From assembly GCA_036986275.1 (NCBI GenBank), contig BTRG01000021.1, positions 1 through 34,476 on the forward strand: a DNA stretch of 34,476 nucleotides, written 5' to 3'. Shown piece by piece: positions 1 to 7,114 of this stretch. Origin of the DNA: BTRG01 sp036986275. GTDB taxonomy: Bacteria > Pseudomonadota > Gammaproteobacteria > Acidiferrobacterales > SZUA-150. The position numbers and the translations under genes are program-made. Under the pieces are notes generated by a model. The model was not told where the DNA came from. It saw only the letters and a list, made by a program, of their open reading frames with translations, and did no database searches. How positions within the stretch are numbered: the first letter of the stretch is position 1; each line of letters begins with the position of its first letter.

Positions 1-127
1 TAACATTTTTATCTTGAGGAAATAGGGGATTACCCAGTTTCCTTTTCAGGTGACGTTCGTGACTGCCGGGCCGGTCTGAAAAAAACCCGTTAAGTTTATG
101 GAGTAAGTTGTCGTTAATAGTGGACAT
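1..127 (-). CDS. Partial hypothetical protein, runs off left edge
   Basis: An open frame on the minus strand starts at an ATG whose complement lies at 125-127 and stays open for 42 codons to the window edge. The visible residues are hydrophilic and basic (begins MSTINDNLLHKLNGFF, later HERHLKRKLGNP) with no membrane segment. I do not recognise a family. No good ribosome-binding site precedes the ATG, so it may be a chance frame. The rest of the stretch up to the PilZ gene at 415 holds a palindrome and a phased AT-rich repeat, listed separately. Confidence 0.35.
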   Translation of the reverse strand, partial: MSTINDNLLHKLNGFFSDRPGSHERHLKRKLGNPLFPQDKNV

Positions 128-214
128 AAGGTGATGGGAAATAAAAATATTTATTAGAGGTGTTGAGTGGAACGTGAGAAAGATGAAAACCGATTTATTA
201 TTCCCTCATCCCTA

Positions 215-235
215 CCTTCTCCCTAAGGGAGAAGG
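215..235. repeat. Perfect 10-bp palindrome with 1-nt spacer
   Basis: The arms CCTTCTCCCT (215-224) and AGGGAGAAGG (226-235) are perfect inverted copies around one A. Palindromes of this sequence type recur as dispersed intergenic elements in many proteobacterial genomes. As RNA it would form a strong hairpin, but no T-run follows, so it is not a standard terminator. Confidence 0.5.
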
Positions 236-247
236 GGTTACTGCGTA

Positions 248-280
248 ATGTTATAACAATGTTATAGAAGTGTTAATTAA
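248..280. repeat. Three helically phased 11-bp TGTTA repeats
   Basis: ATGTTATAACA (248), ATGTTATAGAA (259) and GTGTTAATTAA (270) lie head to tail with an exact 11-bp period, about one helical turn. They sit about 135 bp upstream of the first PilZ gene in AT-rich DNA. The spacing suggests an array of regulator sites on one face of the helix; the protein that would bind is unknown. Confidence 0.4.
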
Positions 281-414
281 ATTTAACAAATTCGCACAAA
301 GCGTAAATGTTTGTAAAAAAGATAAATGGTTTATTGCGGCGTACTAGCGGTGCTCTAGACTGAAATGACATATTAAAGAGATGTCGTGAATAAACGAAAA
401 CAGTAGGGAAAATC

Positions 415-822
415 ATGTCTACGGATTATCAATTGACGGAACGAAGGGCCAGCCCCAGAAAAACATTAAGCACGGATTGTGTGTTGCGCCTGGGTAGTGT
501 CGCCATAGGCGGCTGTATTATCAAGGATATTGGTTTTCAGGGAGCACAGGTGCAATTACCGGAGAAGGTGCGCGTACCATTGGGTGCAACCGTCACCTGC
601 AAGTTTGTTTGCCAGTCCGGATATACCGCCAGAAAGATGAGCATTGATTCTGTAGTGCTGCGTACCAAATCAAGAAACATTGTCCTGGGGTTCACGAAGC
701 TGGCCCCACAGGAATATAACCATTTATTGGGGCTCGTTAGCGAACAAGATAACCGGAAAGCAGAGGCCAGGATGGCGGAAGTGTTGCCATTCACATCGAC
801 TGAATACAGGGAACAAGAGTAA
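415..822 (+). CDS. PilZ-domain protein (first of tandem pair)
   Basis: This 135-residue cytosolic protein consists mainly of a PilZ domain, the c-di-GMP receptor fold. The N-terminus carries the arginine motif RRASPRK (residues 10-16), matching the RxxxR signature. The second signature, usually D/NxSxxG, appears as DIGFQG, with the Ser replaced by Gly. Ligand affinity may therefore be altered. A ribosome site (AGGGA, about 8 nt before the ATG) supports the start. The next gene, also PilZ, begins 19 bp downstream, so the two are probably co-transcribed. No output domain is attached, so it would act by binding a partner. The family is fairly certain and the role unknown. Confidence 0.75.
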   Translation: MSTDYQLTERRASPRKTLSTDCVLRLGSVAIGGCIIKDIGFQGAQVQLPEKVRVPLGATVTCKFVCQSGYTARKMSIDSVVLRTKSRNIVLGFTKLAPQEYNHLLGLVSEQDNRKAEARMAEVLPFTSTEYREQE

Positions 823-841
823 TAACAAGGAGTGGAACATC

Positions 842-1225
842 ATGAGTACTGGTTATCGATGCACAGTTGAGCAACGTAACCGCCCACGCAGAGTCATAGC
901 GCTGGATGCGATGCTATATATGGGTGGCGTATCACGTATGGCAGCCATACGTGATCTGAGTTTTGAGGGTGCGTATATCGAATACGACAGCAGAGAATTG
1001 CATGCTGATGTCAAGCAGTTGAAAGTCGCATTGTTGCTTGGCGATGAGTATGGCGCCCAGCATATGTTATTTGATTGCAGCATCCTCCGTCGTCAGCATG
1101 GCGGGTTTGCGGTACGCTTCAGCAATATTGATGTGAATCTGTATGGCACTCTGCTTGAGCTGATTTATGGGGGCACCAAGATGCAGAGTCAGCCTCTGAA
1201 GGCTGCCGTGGGGTTCGGTTACTGA
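842..1225 (+). CDS. PilZ-domain protein (second of tandem pair)
   Basis: A 127-residue single-domain PilZ-like protein. It has a basic N-terminal cluster, RNRPRR (12-17), and a canonical DLSFEG motif, so both c-di-GMP signatures are present. I chose the ATG at 842 because AAGGAG lies about 9 nt upstream and the protein then opens like its neighbour (MSTGY versus MSTDY). The shared opening and layout suggest the two genes arose by duplication and diverged. The 3' end overlaps the convergent gene at 1219 by 7 bp, leaving no room for an intergenic terminator. No partner or output domain can be seen. Confidence 0.7.
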   Translation: MSTGYRCTVEQRNRPRRVIALDAMLYMGGVSRMAAIRDLSFEGAYIEYDSRELHADVKQLKVALLLGDEYGAQHMLFDCSILRRQHGGFAVRFSNIDVNLYGTLLELIYGGTKMQSQPLKAAVGFGY

Positions 1226-2118
1226 TTCTTCCTGATGTTCCAGCCGCTTTTGTTTTTCTCGTAGCGGTATTCTTTGGAGATTGTCTTGCCTTTTTCGCCA
1301 ACATAAACAATGTCCAGGCTGGCATTGCTGCTGGCTTTGTCAATCTTGGCATTACTGTATTGGGCGGATGATATAGAGGTGTTGCCACTCTCCTTGAGAA
1401 GGTCTGCAAGCGCGAGATAAGTCAGGGTTTCACTGCTGTCTACATGAAGATTGGGTTTCCCCTGGTCTATGACAAAGCTCTTTATTTCCGCGGAGAAATT
1501 CCCGTTTATCCTGGTGCCATGTTCCGCTGATTCAAAGCTGAGTTGCCCGGCCAGTTTATTTTTATTGGTTCCTTTAAATGCCAGGGTCATGGTGTAGCCG
1601 GCATTGATATCTATAGAGCTTGGTAAATCCTGGTTCGGTTCGCGCCAGCTTATTTTGATTTGCGGTTGTGAGCTTGTGCTATCGGTCGATGCACTATAGG
1701 TCCTGTTTGTGGGCAGTTCCCATTTATCCAGGTCCAGTTTGATACTGAAACTGCGATCAGGCAACAGGCCATTGCCCTGTTTCAGTGTCAGCAAGCCTTG
1801 CTTGAGTTCGGCTGTGGTCAATGAAAAGACCTGACCATGTATGGTGCCGTTGAGGGTTTTGCTGGCAGGCGCTTTGGCAACCTTTATGGGCTTGCGTTTG
1901 ATCACCGGCGCCGGCGCGGGTGCTTCCTGCAGGCCGGCCATTTGCAGCAAGGGTTCGATATAAGTCGTCAGGCCACCGTTCAGGTAGAGAAAGGCGCCAC
2001 CGCCGGCCACCACCAGCAGTAACAACAACGGCAGTAATCGCCTGGATGAGTTACCCTGGCTGACGGGTTGTTTGGCGGACTTTTTGGCGGCAATCAGGCC
2101 GCGTATTTTTGCTAGCAT
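1219..2118 (-). CDS. Membrane-anchored periplasmic protein, unknown
   Basis: I do not recognise the family. From the ATG at 2118 the protein has 299 residues. It opens with a short basic cytosolic segment (MLAKIRGLIAAKKSAKQ), one hydrophobic helix near residues 28-45 (LLPLLLLLVVAGGGAFLYL), then a Pro/Ala/Lys-rich linker (APAPAPVIKRKPIKVAKAPA). The rest is a beta-rich, polar domain likely to lie in the periplasm as a type II anchored protein. An upstream ATG at 2154 would add 12 residues without improving the topology. It converges on the PilZ pair and overlaps it by 7 bp. The periplasmic part has no catalytic motif I can identify. Confidence 0.6.
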   Translation of the reverse strand: MLAKIRGLIAAKKSAKQPVSQGNSSRRLLPLLLLLVVAGGGAFLYLNGGLTTYIEPLLQMAGLQEAPAPAPVIKRKPIKVAKAPASKTLNGTIHGQVFSLTTAELKQGLLTLKQGNGLLPDRSFSIKLDLDKWELPTNRTYSASTDSTSSQPQIKISWREPNQDLPSSIDINAGYTMTLAFKGTNKNKLAGQLSFESAEHGTRINGNFSAEIKSFVIDQGKPNLHVDSSETLTYLALADLLKESGNTSISSAQYSNAKIDKASSNASLDIVYVGEKGKTISKEYRYEKNKSGWNIRKNQ

Positions 2119-2190
2119 GGTTATATTTGTAGTCGTTGACAGGGTCTTAGGCAAGCCTGCACAGGGTCCGCCTTCATGAAATATGCCGGG

Positions 2191-2816
2191 TTAGAGGGTT
2201 ATGCACTCCATGTCATTGGCAAAGCTAATCAGGCCGGCGTATTTTTCTTTAATTCGCGAAAGAATCCCTTCTTCATGTTCCAGATTGCCGGCCGTTCTGC
2301 GCGCCAGCACAAGATGTTGGGCGTCGGCGCGATAGGCAATATGACCCATGGCTGCAGGGGATAAGCCAGAGTCGGTATTGAGGGGGGATAATTAATAACT
2401 GCGCATCTCTGGAGAATTGTGTCACCGCCTTGCTGTCCGTGGTATTACCCAATATGACTATGGTTTTGTTGTCTCCGGTAGGCGCCACGCTTTTGATCGA
2501 ACAGTGCGCGAATAAAACTGACGGTCGAAGGCAGGCGCTTGTTTCCTTGCGGGCCATAAACAATCAATGGCTGTGAGCGACTGTTATCGCGGGCGCTATT
2601 AATGACGTTGGCTATGTCACCGGTATGAGCAATGCTCAGCTGGTTAAGCAGGATGGCATCGAGTTCGGATAATCTGGCCCGGCTTTGTTTGAAACGGTTG
2701 GTGACACCGCTGCCGGCATTGATGAGGATGCGCGATTTGTTGTCATGTCAGACAAGATAACTGCTACTGGCGCGGCCATCATTCAGGCTCTGCCCGCCTG
2801 AACCCAGTACAGGAAA
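2191..2816 (-). pseudogene. Decayed MBL-fold metallo-hydrolase
   Basis: Three segments in different frames line up in order with an RNase Z/arylsulfatase-type metallo-beta-lactamase-fold hydrolase. 2475-2816 reads VLGSGGQSLNDGRASSSYLV, an in-frame TGA (2748-2750), then SRILINAGSGVTNRF, LDAILLNQLSIAHTGD and VYGPQGNKRLPSTVSFIRAL. 2389-2480 reads NKTIVILGNTTDSKAV in another frame. 2191-2388 reads LSPAAMGHIAYRADAQHLVL and ends at a TAA after ANDMECITL. About 50 residues expected between the first two segments are missing. The metal-binding THLHxDH is NQLSIAHTGD and GDT is GNT, so catalytic residues are lost too. No start codon is visible; the frame opens just after the CPXCG gene. Confidence 0.7.
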
Positions 2817-2827
2817 TGGATGGGTAG

Positions 2828-3016
2828 TCAGTCGTCATCCCGGCGAATTTCGATGGTCAGTAAATTGCCATCGTCATTGACGCGGGTAAGAAATGCAATA
2901 GGGTGGCAACATACCTGGCAGTCTTCAAAGTATTCCTGGTTACCGCCAGAAACATCTATAGAGCTTTCATAGTGTTCGCCGCAATAGGGGCATTGTACGT
3001 TTTGCATAACAACCAT
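2828..3016 (-). CDS. CPXCG-motif cysteine-rich protein
   Basis: This 62-residue protein carries CPYCG (residues 9-13) and a second pair in CQVCCHP, together making a probable zinc ribbon. The C-terminus is acidic (RRDDD). It matches the small CPXCG cysteine-rich family common in gammaproteobacteria in length and motif order. The role of that family is not known. Two starts are possible: the ATG at 3016 (MVVMQN) or at 3007 (MQNVQC). Family members often open near MQ, which favours 3007, but neither has a clear ribosome site. It lies directly upstream of the decayed MBL gene. Confidence 0.8.
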   Translation of the reverse strand: MVVMQNVQCPYCGEHYESSIDVSGGNQEYFEDCQVCCHPIAFLTRVNDDGNLLTIEIRRDDD

Positions 3017-3141
3017 GATCCAAGTCTAGCAGCCACTTGAAAAAGTAAAGGCCCCTTTGGGCTGTGTTGGGGGTGCTTTCCTTGCAACGAGCGCAGGTAC
3101 CTTCTCTATGTCGTGGAAAACAAACGACAATAAAATATCGT

Positions 3142-3171
3142 TTTTCAGAGGGGCGGTGTGTGTTCTATACT
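3142..3171 (+). promoter_or_regulatory. Putative sigma-70 promoter of the Y-polymerase operon
   Basis: TTTTCA (3142-3147) and TATACT (3166-3171) are separated by 18 nt and would start transcription near 3178. The direct-repeat operator at 3178-3192 would cover the start site. Confidence 0.45.
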
Positions 3172-3177
3172 GCATGA

Positions 3178-3192
3178 GAACAAAAAGAGAAC
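3178..3192 (+). promoter_or_regulatory. LexA-like operator GAAC-N7-GAAC
   Basis: GAAC at 3178-3181 and 3189-3192 are separated by exactly seven bases (AAAAAGA). This is the direct-repeat SOS box known for alphaproteobacterial LexA (GTTC-N7-GTTC on the other strand). It begins 7 nt after the -10 and ends 21 bp before the polymerase ATG. A lone inverted half-site, GTTC, lies at 3162-3165. The same repeat recurs twice at the lexA-like promoter, which supports function. Confidence 0.7.
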
Positions 3193-3213
3193 ACCTATAT
3201 TTGGCTGCCCTTC

Positions 3214-4506
3214 ATGACTGCTTGCCCTGTACAGCCCGCCTGGTGGCCGCGCGCCATCATATTGGTGGACATGAATGCCTTTTTCGCTTCCATAGAGCAA
3301 TTAGACAGGCCGGACTGGCGCGCCCGGCCCGTGGCGGTGACCAATGGACTGACGGGCACCTGTATTATCACAAGCTCCTACGAGGCGCGGGCATGCGGCA
3401 TCAAGACTGGTATGCGTCTCAAGGAAGGCCGGCGGCTCTGCCCCGGGCTGATCCAGGCGCCGGCACGGCCTGAGCGCTATGCCGAGGTGTCCGGCAATAT
3501 CATGTCTGCCCTGCAGGACATCACCCCGGATGTGGAAGTGTTTTCCGTCGATGAGGCTTTTCTGGATGTCACGCATTGCCAGACGCTTCTCGGCACCCCT
3601 GAAAAAATAGCACGCTTGGCCAAGCGCACGGTGTTCGAGGCCTCGGGCGTGCTCTGTTCGGCGGGGGTCAGTGGTGACAAGACCACGGCCAAGTACGCCG
3701 CCAAGTTGGACAAGCCGGACGGCCTGACGGTCATCCTGCCCTGGGAGGCCAGGCAGCGACTGGAGGACGTGCCGGTGACGGAATTGTGTGGCATTGCCAA
3801 AGGCGTGGGTCGATTCCTGGCGGCGCGCGGTGTGCATGTGTGTGGCGATATGGCGCGTCTGCCCATAGGTGAGCTGGGCAGGCGCTTCGGGAATCCCGGT
3901 CGGCGTATCTGGTATATGTGTCAGGGTGCGGATCCCGAGCCCATACAAATGAATGTACCGGCGCCGCGCACCATAGGTCATGGCAAGATCATGCCACCAA
4001 ATACCACCGACCCCGTGGTGATAGAGACTTATTTGTTACACATGAGCGAGAAGGTCGCCGGCCGTCTGCGACGTCACAACATGAGGGCAAAGAAGTTTTT
4101 TATTGGTCTGAACTCAAGGTCTTGCGGCTGGCTGGCGGCGAAGATACAGAGCCCCCTGCCCACGGATGACGGGCATACGATTATGATGTTGTGCAGGAAA
4201 GTGATGGCAACGCGCTGGACTGGGCAGGGTGTATACCAGGTGAATGTAGTGGCCATGAACCCGAAGATAGCCGGCGATCAAATGGAGATGTTTGCTGCCG
4301 GGACACGCAAACAGGATGCGGCCAACAGCGCCATGGACAAGATCAATAATCGTTATGGTGAGTTTACGCTGGCGCCGGCGCGCATGTTGAATCGTTCCAC
4401 CATGCCGAATGTGATTGCCCCGGCATGGAAGCCCTATGGCCACAGGCAAACCATACAGGATGCCCGTGTCGGTGGTGACTATGATGACGTTACGGACAAA
4501 TCATAA
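3214..4506 (+). CDS. Y-family translesion DNA polymerase (DinB/ImuB-like)
   Basis: A 430-residue Y-family polymerase predicted to copy damaged templates. The palm holds the metal ligands: LVDMN with D19, and FSVDEAFLD with D113 and E114. Fingers motifs follow D19 (SSYEARACGIKTGMRL), and GDKTTAKYAAK supplies K156 and K160. A helix-hairpin-helix thumb and a little-finger region follow. QMEMF at 356-360 resembles a sliding-clamp motif. The C-terminal tail is about 70 residues beyond it. ATG 3214 is the only usable start that keeps D19, though it has no clear ribosome site. The stop overlaps the SRAP gene's ATG (TAATG), so the two are coupled. A LexA-like operator lies just upstream. The shortened paralogue at 7111 shares blocks such as PWEARQRL. 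Confidence 0.88.
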   Translation: MTACPVQPAWWPRAIILVDMNAFFASIEQLDRPDWRARPVAVTNGLTGTCIITSSYEARACGIKTGMRLKEGRRLCPGLIQAPARPERYAEVSGNIMSALQDITPDVEVFSVDEAFLDVTHCQTLLGTPEKIARLAKRTVFEASGVLCSAGVSGDKTTAKYAAKLDKPDGLTVILPWEARQRLEDVPVTELCGIAKGVGRFLAARGVHVCGDMARLPIGELGRRFGNPGRRIWYMCQGADPEPIQMNVPAPRTIGHGKIMPPNTTDPVVIETYLLHMSEKVAGRLRRHNMRAKKFFIGLNSRSCGWLAAKIQSPLPTDDGHTIMMLCRKVMATRWTGQGVYQVNVVAMNPKIAGDQMEMFAAGTRKQDAANSAMDKINNRYGEFTLAPARMLNRSTMPNVIAPAWKPYGHRQTIQDARVGGDYDDVTDKS

Positions 4507-4919
4507 TGTGTGGTGGCGTCAGCTATAGCATGCAGGGCCGGGATATGCGGGTGTATTTTCCCAACCCCAGGGCCATGTTGCCCGTGAAAAAGAAAGACCA
4601 GTCTGTGGTCTCATTGCCCTGGGGTCGACGCCAGGAACAAGATGGCATCCTGCCCATGGGTGGATGGGCGCGACTGGATGCGATTTATGCGGGCCGATGG
4701 GACAAATGGTTTCCGGTGCCCGTCATGATAGCCGTGAGCAGTTTTATGGAGAAGGATATGGAAGGCGTGAGTCATTGGTATGATCTTACCAAGGGCCAGT
4801 GGATACAGGGCCTGGTGGCACGCCATGCCTATGAACAGCGGGTCTATGTGGTGACCGTTGAACCGCAGCTGGAGGATGCCGTGCATGACCGCTGGCCCAG
4901 GATTATGAATAAATGCTAA
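4506..4919 (+). CDS. Very short SRAP-domain protein (YedK/HMCES-like)
   Basis: This 137-residue protein is a divergent, short member of the SRAP family, which forms a covalent thiazolidine link to abasic sites in single-stranded DNA. It starts MCGG, so Cys2 would be exposed after Met removal. SSFMEKD places E82 where the family has GFYEW, and VHDRWP (H127) matches the HDRMP motif. The usual NAR-E motif is not recognisable (WARLDAI instead). YedK has about 220 residues, so this version is much reduced and stops just after the His motif. Its ATG overlaps the polymerase stop by one base. That coupling suggests abasic-site protection alongside translesion synthesis. Similarity is weak overall, but the order of motifs is right. 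Confidence 0.65.
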   Translation: MCGGVSYSMQGRDMRVYFPNPRAMLPVKKKDQSVVSLPWGRRQEQDGILPMGGWARLDAIYAGRWDKWFPVPVMIAVSSFMEKDMEGVSHWYDLTKGQWIQGLVARHAYEQRVYVVTVEPQLEDAVHDRWPRIMNKC

Positions 4920-4930
4920 GTATTGCTTAG
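4916..4930. terminator. Weak convergent hairpin
   Basis: CTAAG (4916-4920) and CTTAG (4926-4930) form a 5-bp stem with a 5-nt loop between the SRAP gene and the convergent lipoprotein gene, followed on the plus strand by TTTG. The stem is short, so terminator function is tentative. Confidence 0.3.
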
Positions 4931-6387
4931 TTTGTTAATTCCCTGGATTCAGGAATCAGAAAATAACGTTCAAGCAAATCGGCATCATCGAAGTGACGGC
5001 GGCCTATGAATGCCGTTGCATGCCTGTTTTTGATGCGCATGGCCCCGGGTGAGCGTATACCAAAGGGCCAGAAGATGTAGCGTTCCCTCCTTGCTGTATC
5101 GGTAATCAGGCCATGCCGGTTAAAGATGCTTTTATGTCTGCCGTTGTCCACGGGGAGGGATCGCAGGCTATCGTAGTCCTCCCACTGATAAGGCACGGCG
5201 GCGGCCGGCGCGGGAGCGGAGGGAAGTATGGCCCTTATGTAGTGCGCGCCAGAGGTCAGGTGGATTGCCATAGTGCTGCTATCGGCAGGCAAGGCCTGTT
5301 GTCGGGGTCGGAAGGCCTGCTCCGCCAGCGTGGACTTGTCCGGTTTTGGAATCAACAAGGTTGTAGGAAAGAATAAGTGATAACAGCCACAGTTATGCAT
5401 GCTGTCATAAAGTAGGGCACGTCCATCCGTGGCCAATGTAACGCGCCAGACCAGGCCATCCAGTTTGCCGCCGAGCATGTCCAGTGCCGAGGTCCTGGGG
5501 CGCGAGGGGAACCAGATCACATAATTCAGTTGTAACAGGGCCTGCTTACCAAGGCGTGTATAGCCGGAGTATCGATAAACCACGGGCCGGCCGGGGTTAA
5601 TTTCTATTTCACCGTCTTGTGACCACTGCACGAGACCGGGCCTGTCGTCATTATCCTGGGTTTCTATCACCCAGTGCGGCGCATAGTGTTGATAGAGTTT
5701 ATCCAGAGCGCTACCCGAAACCCGGGGCAAGCCCAGGGGGTTGTCGCCAGCATTTTGCATGATGCGGCTAAGCTCGCCAGGCGTGAGTCTCTGCTGTGAG
5801 GGTGGGCGGTAGTATTTGTTATCGACGGAAGGCCTGGGCCTTTCATGAAACAGCGCCCGCATTTCCTTTTGCCAGTTATGTATGCCGTGTGCCATGGGCG
5901 GGACCAGTAGCGGATAGAGGCCGACTGCGCGTTGCCAGGCAATGTAATCGTCAGCGACAGCAATGTTCCGCTGCAGCGTCCCGGTCTGTTTGCCATCCAG
6001 TGCCGACCTCAGGATGGTGGCGCATCGCCGGGTTTGTTTGAGCAAGTCCGTGCGTGCCACCTGTTTCATATCAAGATTCTGTATTTCCAGCTGATAGTCC
6101 TGCATACCCAGGGCCAGGAGTGCATCCACCCATGCCTGCTGTGCGCTTTGAGGTTTATACGATGCCAGAAAGCGACTGCTTCTGAGAAAGGGATAGCCGG
6201 GTATGCGGGCATGGGCTGCATCGGTCACACCGGCCTTGGCAATACGCGCATCCAGTTCGACAAAGAAATCGCTACAGGTGATCTCATTCTGGTGGCGCCA
6301 GTTGGGTGCCGGCAGGGACTGGCACCCTGCCAGCAGTGCCAGGGCCGCGAAACCGGCAAGCACAATGATGACGCGTATGGGATTCAT
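4927..6387 (-). CDS. Large lipoprotein of unknown function
   Basis: From the ATG at 6387 the product has 486 residues and opens with a lipoprotein signal (MNPIRVIIVLAGFAALALLAGC), with lipobox LAGC at residues 19-22 and Cys22 as lipidation site. A longer frame to 6465 would bury this signal, so 6387 is preferred. The mature part is soluble, with many aromatic residues and no domain I recognise. It sits between the two SOS-type transcription units. It is divergent from the lexA-like gene and shares its intergenic region, so the direct repeat at 6444-6458, 57 bp upstream of its start, may control it too. Whether it takes part in the damage response or is a bystander is open. Confidence 0.65.
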   Translation of the reverse strand: MNPIRVIIVLAGFAALALLAGCQSLPAPNWRHQNEITCSDFFVELDARIAKAGVTDAAHARIPGYPFLRSSRFLASYKPQSAQQAWVDALLALGMQDYQLEIQNLDMKQVARTDLLKQTRRCATILRSALDGKQTGTLQRNIAVADDYIAWQRAVGLYPLLVPPMAHGIHNWQKEMRALFHERPRPSVDNKYYRPPSQQRLTPGELSRIMQNAGDNPLGLPRVSGSALDKLYQHYAPHWVIETQDNDDRPGLVQWSQDGEIEINPGRPVVYRYSGYTRLGKQALLQLNYVIWFPSRPRTSALDMLGGKLDGLVWRVTLATDGRALLYDSMHNCGCYHLFFPTTLLIPKPDKSTLAEQAFRPRQQALPADSSTMAIHLTSGAHYIRAILPSAPAPAAAVPYQWEDYDSLRSLPVDNGRHKSIFNRHGLITDTARRERYIFWPFGIRSPGAMRIKNRHATAFIGRRHFDDADLLERYFLIPESRELTN

Positions 6388-6443
6388 GATGTGAGTGTAT
6401 TCGATCGCATGACGGGAAGAAATTTCCGGGTAGCTCGGGTTTT

Positions 6444-6458
6444 GTTCTTGTTTTGTTC
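6444..6458. promoter_or_regulatory. LexA-like operator GTTC-N7-GTTC
   Basis: GTTC at 6444-6447 and 6455-6458 are separated by seven bases (TTGTTTT). The right half overlaps the proposed -35 of the lexA-like gene (TTGTTC, 6453-6458). Because the site lies between divergent genes it could also act on the lipoprotein gene. Confidence 0.65.
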
Positions 6459-6481
6459 TAACCATTGCGTTAGGCTATGAG
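6453..6481 (+). promoter_or_regulatory. Putative sigma-70 promoter of the lexA-like gene
   Basis: TTGTTC (6453-6458) and TATGAG (6476-6481) are 17 nt apart. One direct-repeat operator overlaps the -35 and another begins at the end of the -10. This arrangement fits autorepression. Confidence 0.45.
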
Positions 6482-6495
6482 AACATATAGAGAAC
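6481..6495 (+). promoter_or_regulatory. LexA-like operator GAAC-N7-GAAC
   Basis: GAAC at 6481-6484 and 6492-6495 are separated by seven bases (ATATAGA). The site sits over the predicted transcription start, at nearly the same place relative to the -10 as the operator at 3178, and ends 7 bp before the first candidate ATG (6503). Confidence 0.7.
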
Positions 6496-6502
6496 GCAGG
6501 TA

Positions 6503-7114
6503 ATGGCTATGACACAAGACCTGACAGACAGAGAGCGCGAAACCTATCAGTTTATTGGCGACTTCCACCGGCGCTACGGCTACACACCCAAGCTCAAGGA
6601 AATCGCCGAGAACCTGGGCATCAGCTCTCGTGGTACGGTACACCGCTACCTCAAGGCCCTGGAGGCCAAGGGCTATATCGCACTGACGACAGGTGTGGCC
6701 CGCGGGATACGCCTATTGGACGACACGCTACGCCCCGGCTGCCTGCCCCTGATGGGGCGTATCGCCGCCGGCCTGCCTATAGAGGCCATCCCCGATCAGG
6801 AATACATAGACCTCAGTGAATTCTTTGTCGGTCCCGGGCGCTATGTGCTGCATGTGCAGGGTGATTCCATGATAGAGGCCGGTATACTGGACGGGGATAT
6901 GGCCGTCATCAAGCAATGTGATGGCGCTGAGAACGGCCAGATCGTGGTCGCCCTGGTCGACAACCAGGAGGCCACCCTGAAACGCCTGACGGATAATGGT
7001 GATGGTACGATTACCCTGTTTCCCGCCAATCGCACCATGACCCCCATGCGCTACACCTGCGATCGAGTCAAGGTTCAGGGCGTGCTGGTAGGCCAGTTCA
7101 GGGGCTATGCTTGA
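6503..7114 (+). CDS. LexA-like SOS repressor / autoprotease
   Basis: This 203-residue protein has the full LexA layout. The N-terminal winged HTH has a recognition helix around SSRGTVHRYLKAL (41-53). The cleavage site is Ala89-Gly90 within GRIAAGLP. The S24 peptidase has nucleophile Ser122 (GDSM) and Lys160 (ATLKRL), so RecA-stimulated self-cleavage is expected. The HTH has an HR pair like alphaproteobacterial LexA rather than the E. coli helix, which fits the direct-repeat operators at 3178, 6444 and 6481. ATG 6509 may be the true start because CAGG lies 8-9 nt before it. The stop overlaps the next gene by 4 bp. I cannot tell from the window whether this is the only LexA or a cassette-specific second copy. 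Confidence 0.88.
   Translation: MAMTQDLTDRERETYQFIGDFHRRYGYTPKLKEIAENLGISSRGTVHRYLKALEAKGYIALTTGVARGIRLLDDTLRPGCLPLMGRIAAGLPIEAIPDQEYIDLSEFFVGPGRYVLHVQGDSMIEAGILDGDMAVIKQCDGAENGQIVVALVDNQEATLKRLTDNGDGTITLFPANRTMTPMRYTCDRVKVQGVLVGQFRGYA

Noticed and set aside
680..841. Upstream extension of the second PilZ gene
   Set aside because: It overlaps the first PilZ gene, and the ATG at 842 has a good ribosome site and matches the paralogue's start.
3301..3981. Long minus-strand open frame of 226 codons
   Set aside because: It lies fully inside the Y-family polymerase on the other strand and its product has no recognisable domain; high GC makes such shadows common.
6388..6465. Longer N-terminus for the large lipoprotein
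   Set aside because: It would put 26 charged residues before the lipoprotein signal and overlap the operator at 6444.
3142..6502. E. coli-type SOS boxes (CTGT-N8-ACAG) at the cassette promoters
   Set aside because: None was seen; only the direct-repeat GAAC/GTTC sites are present.
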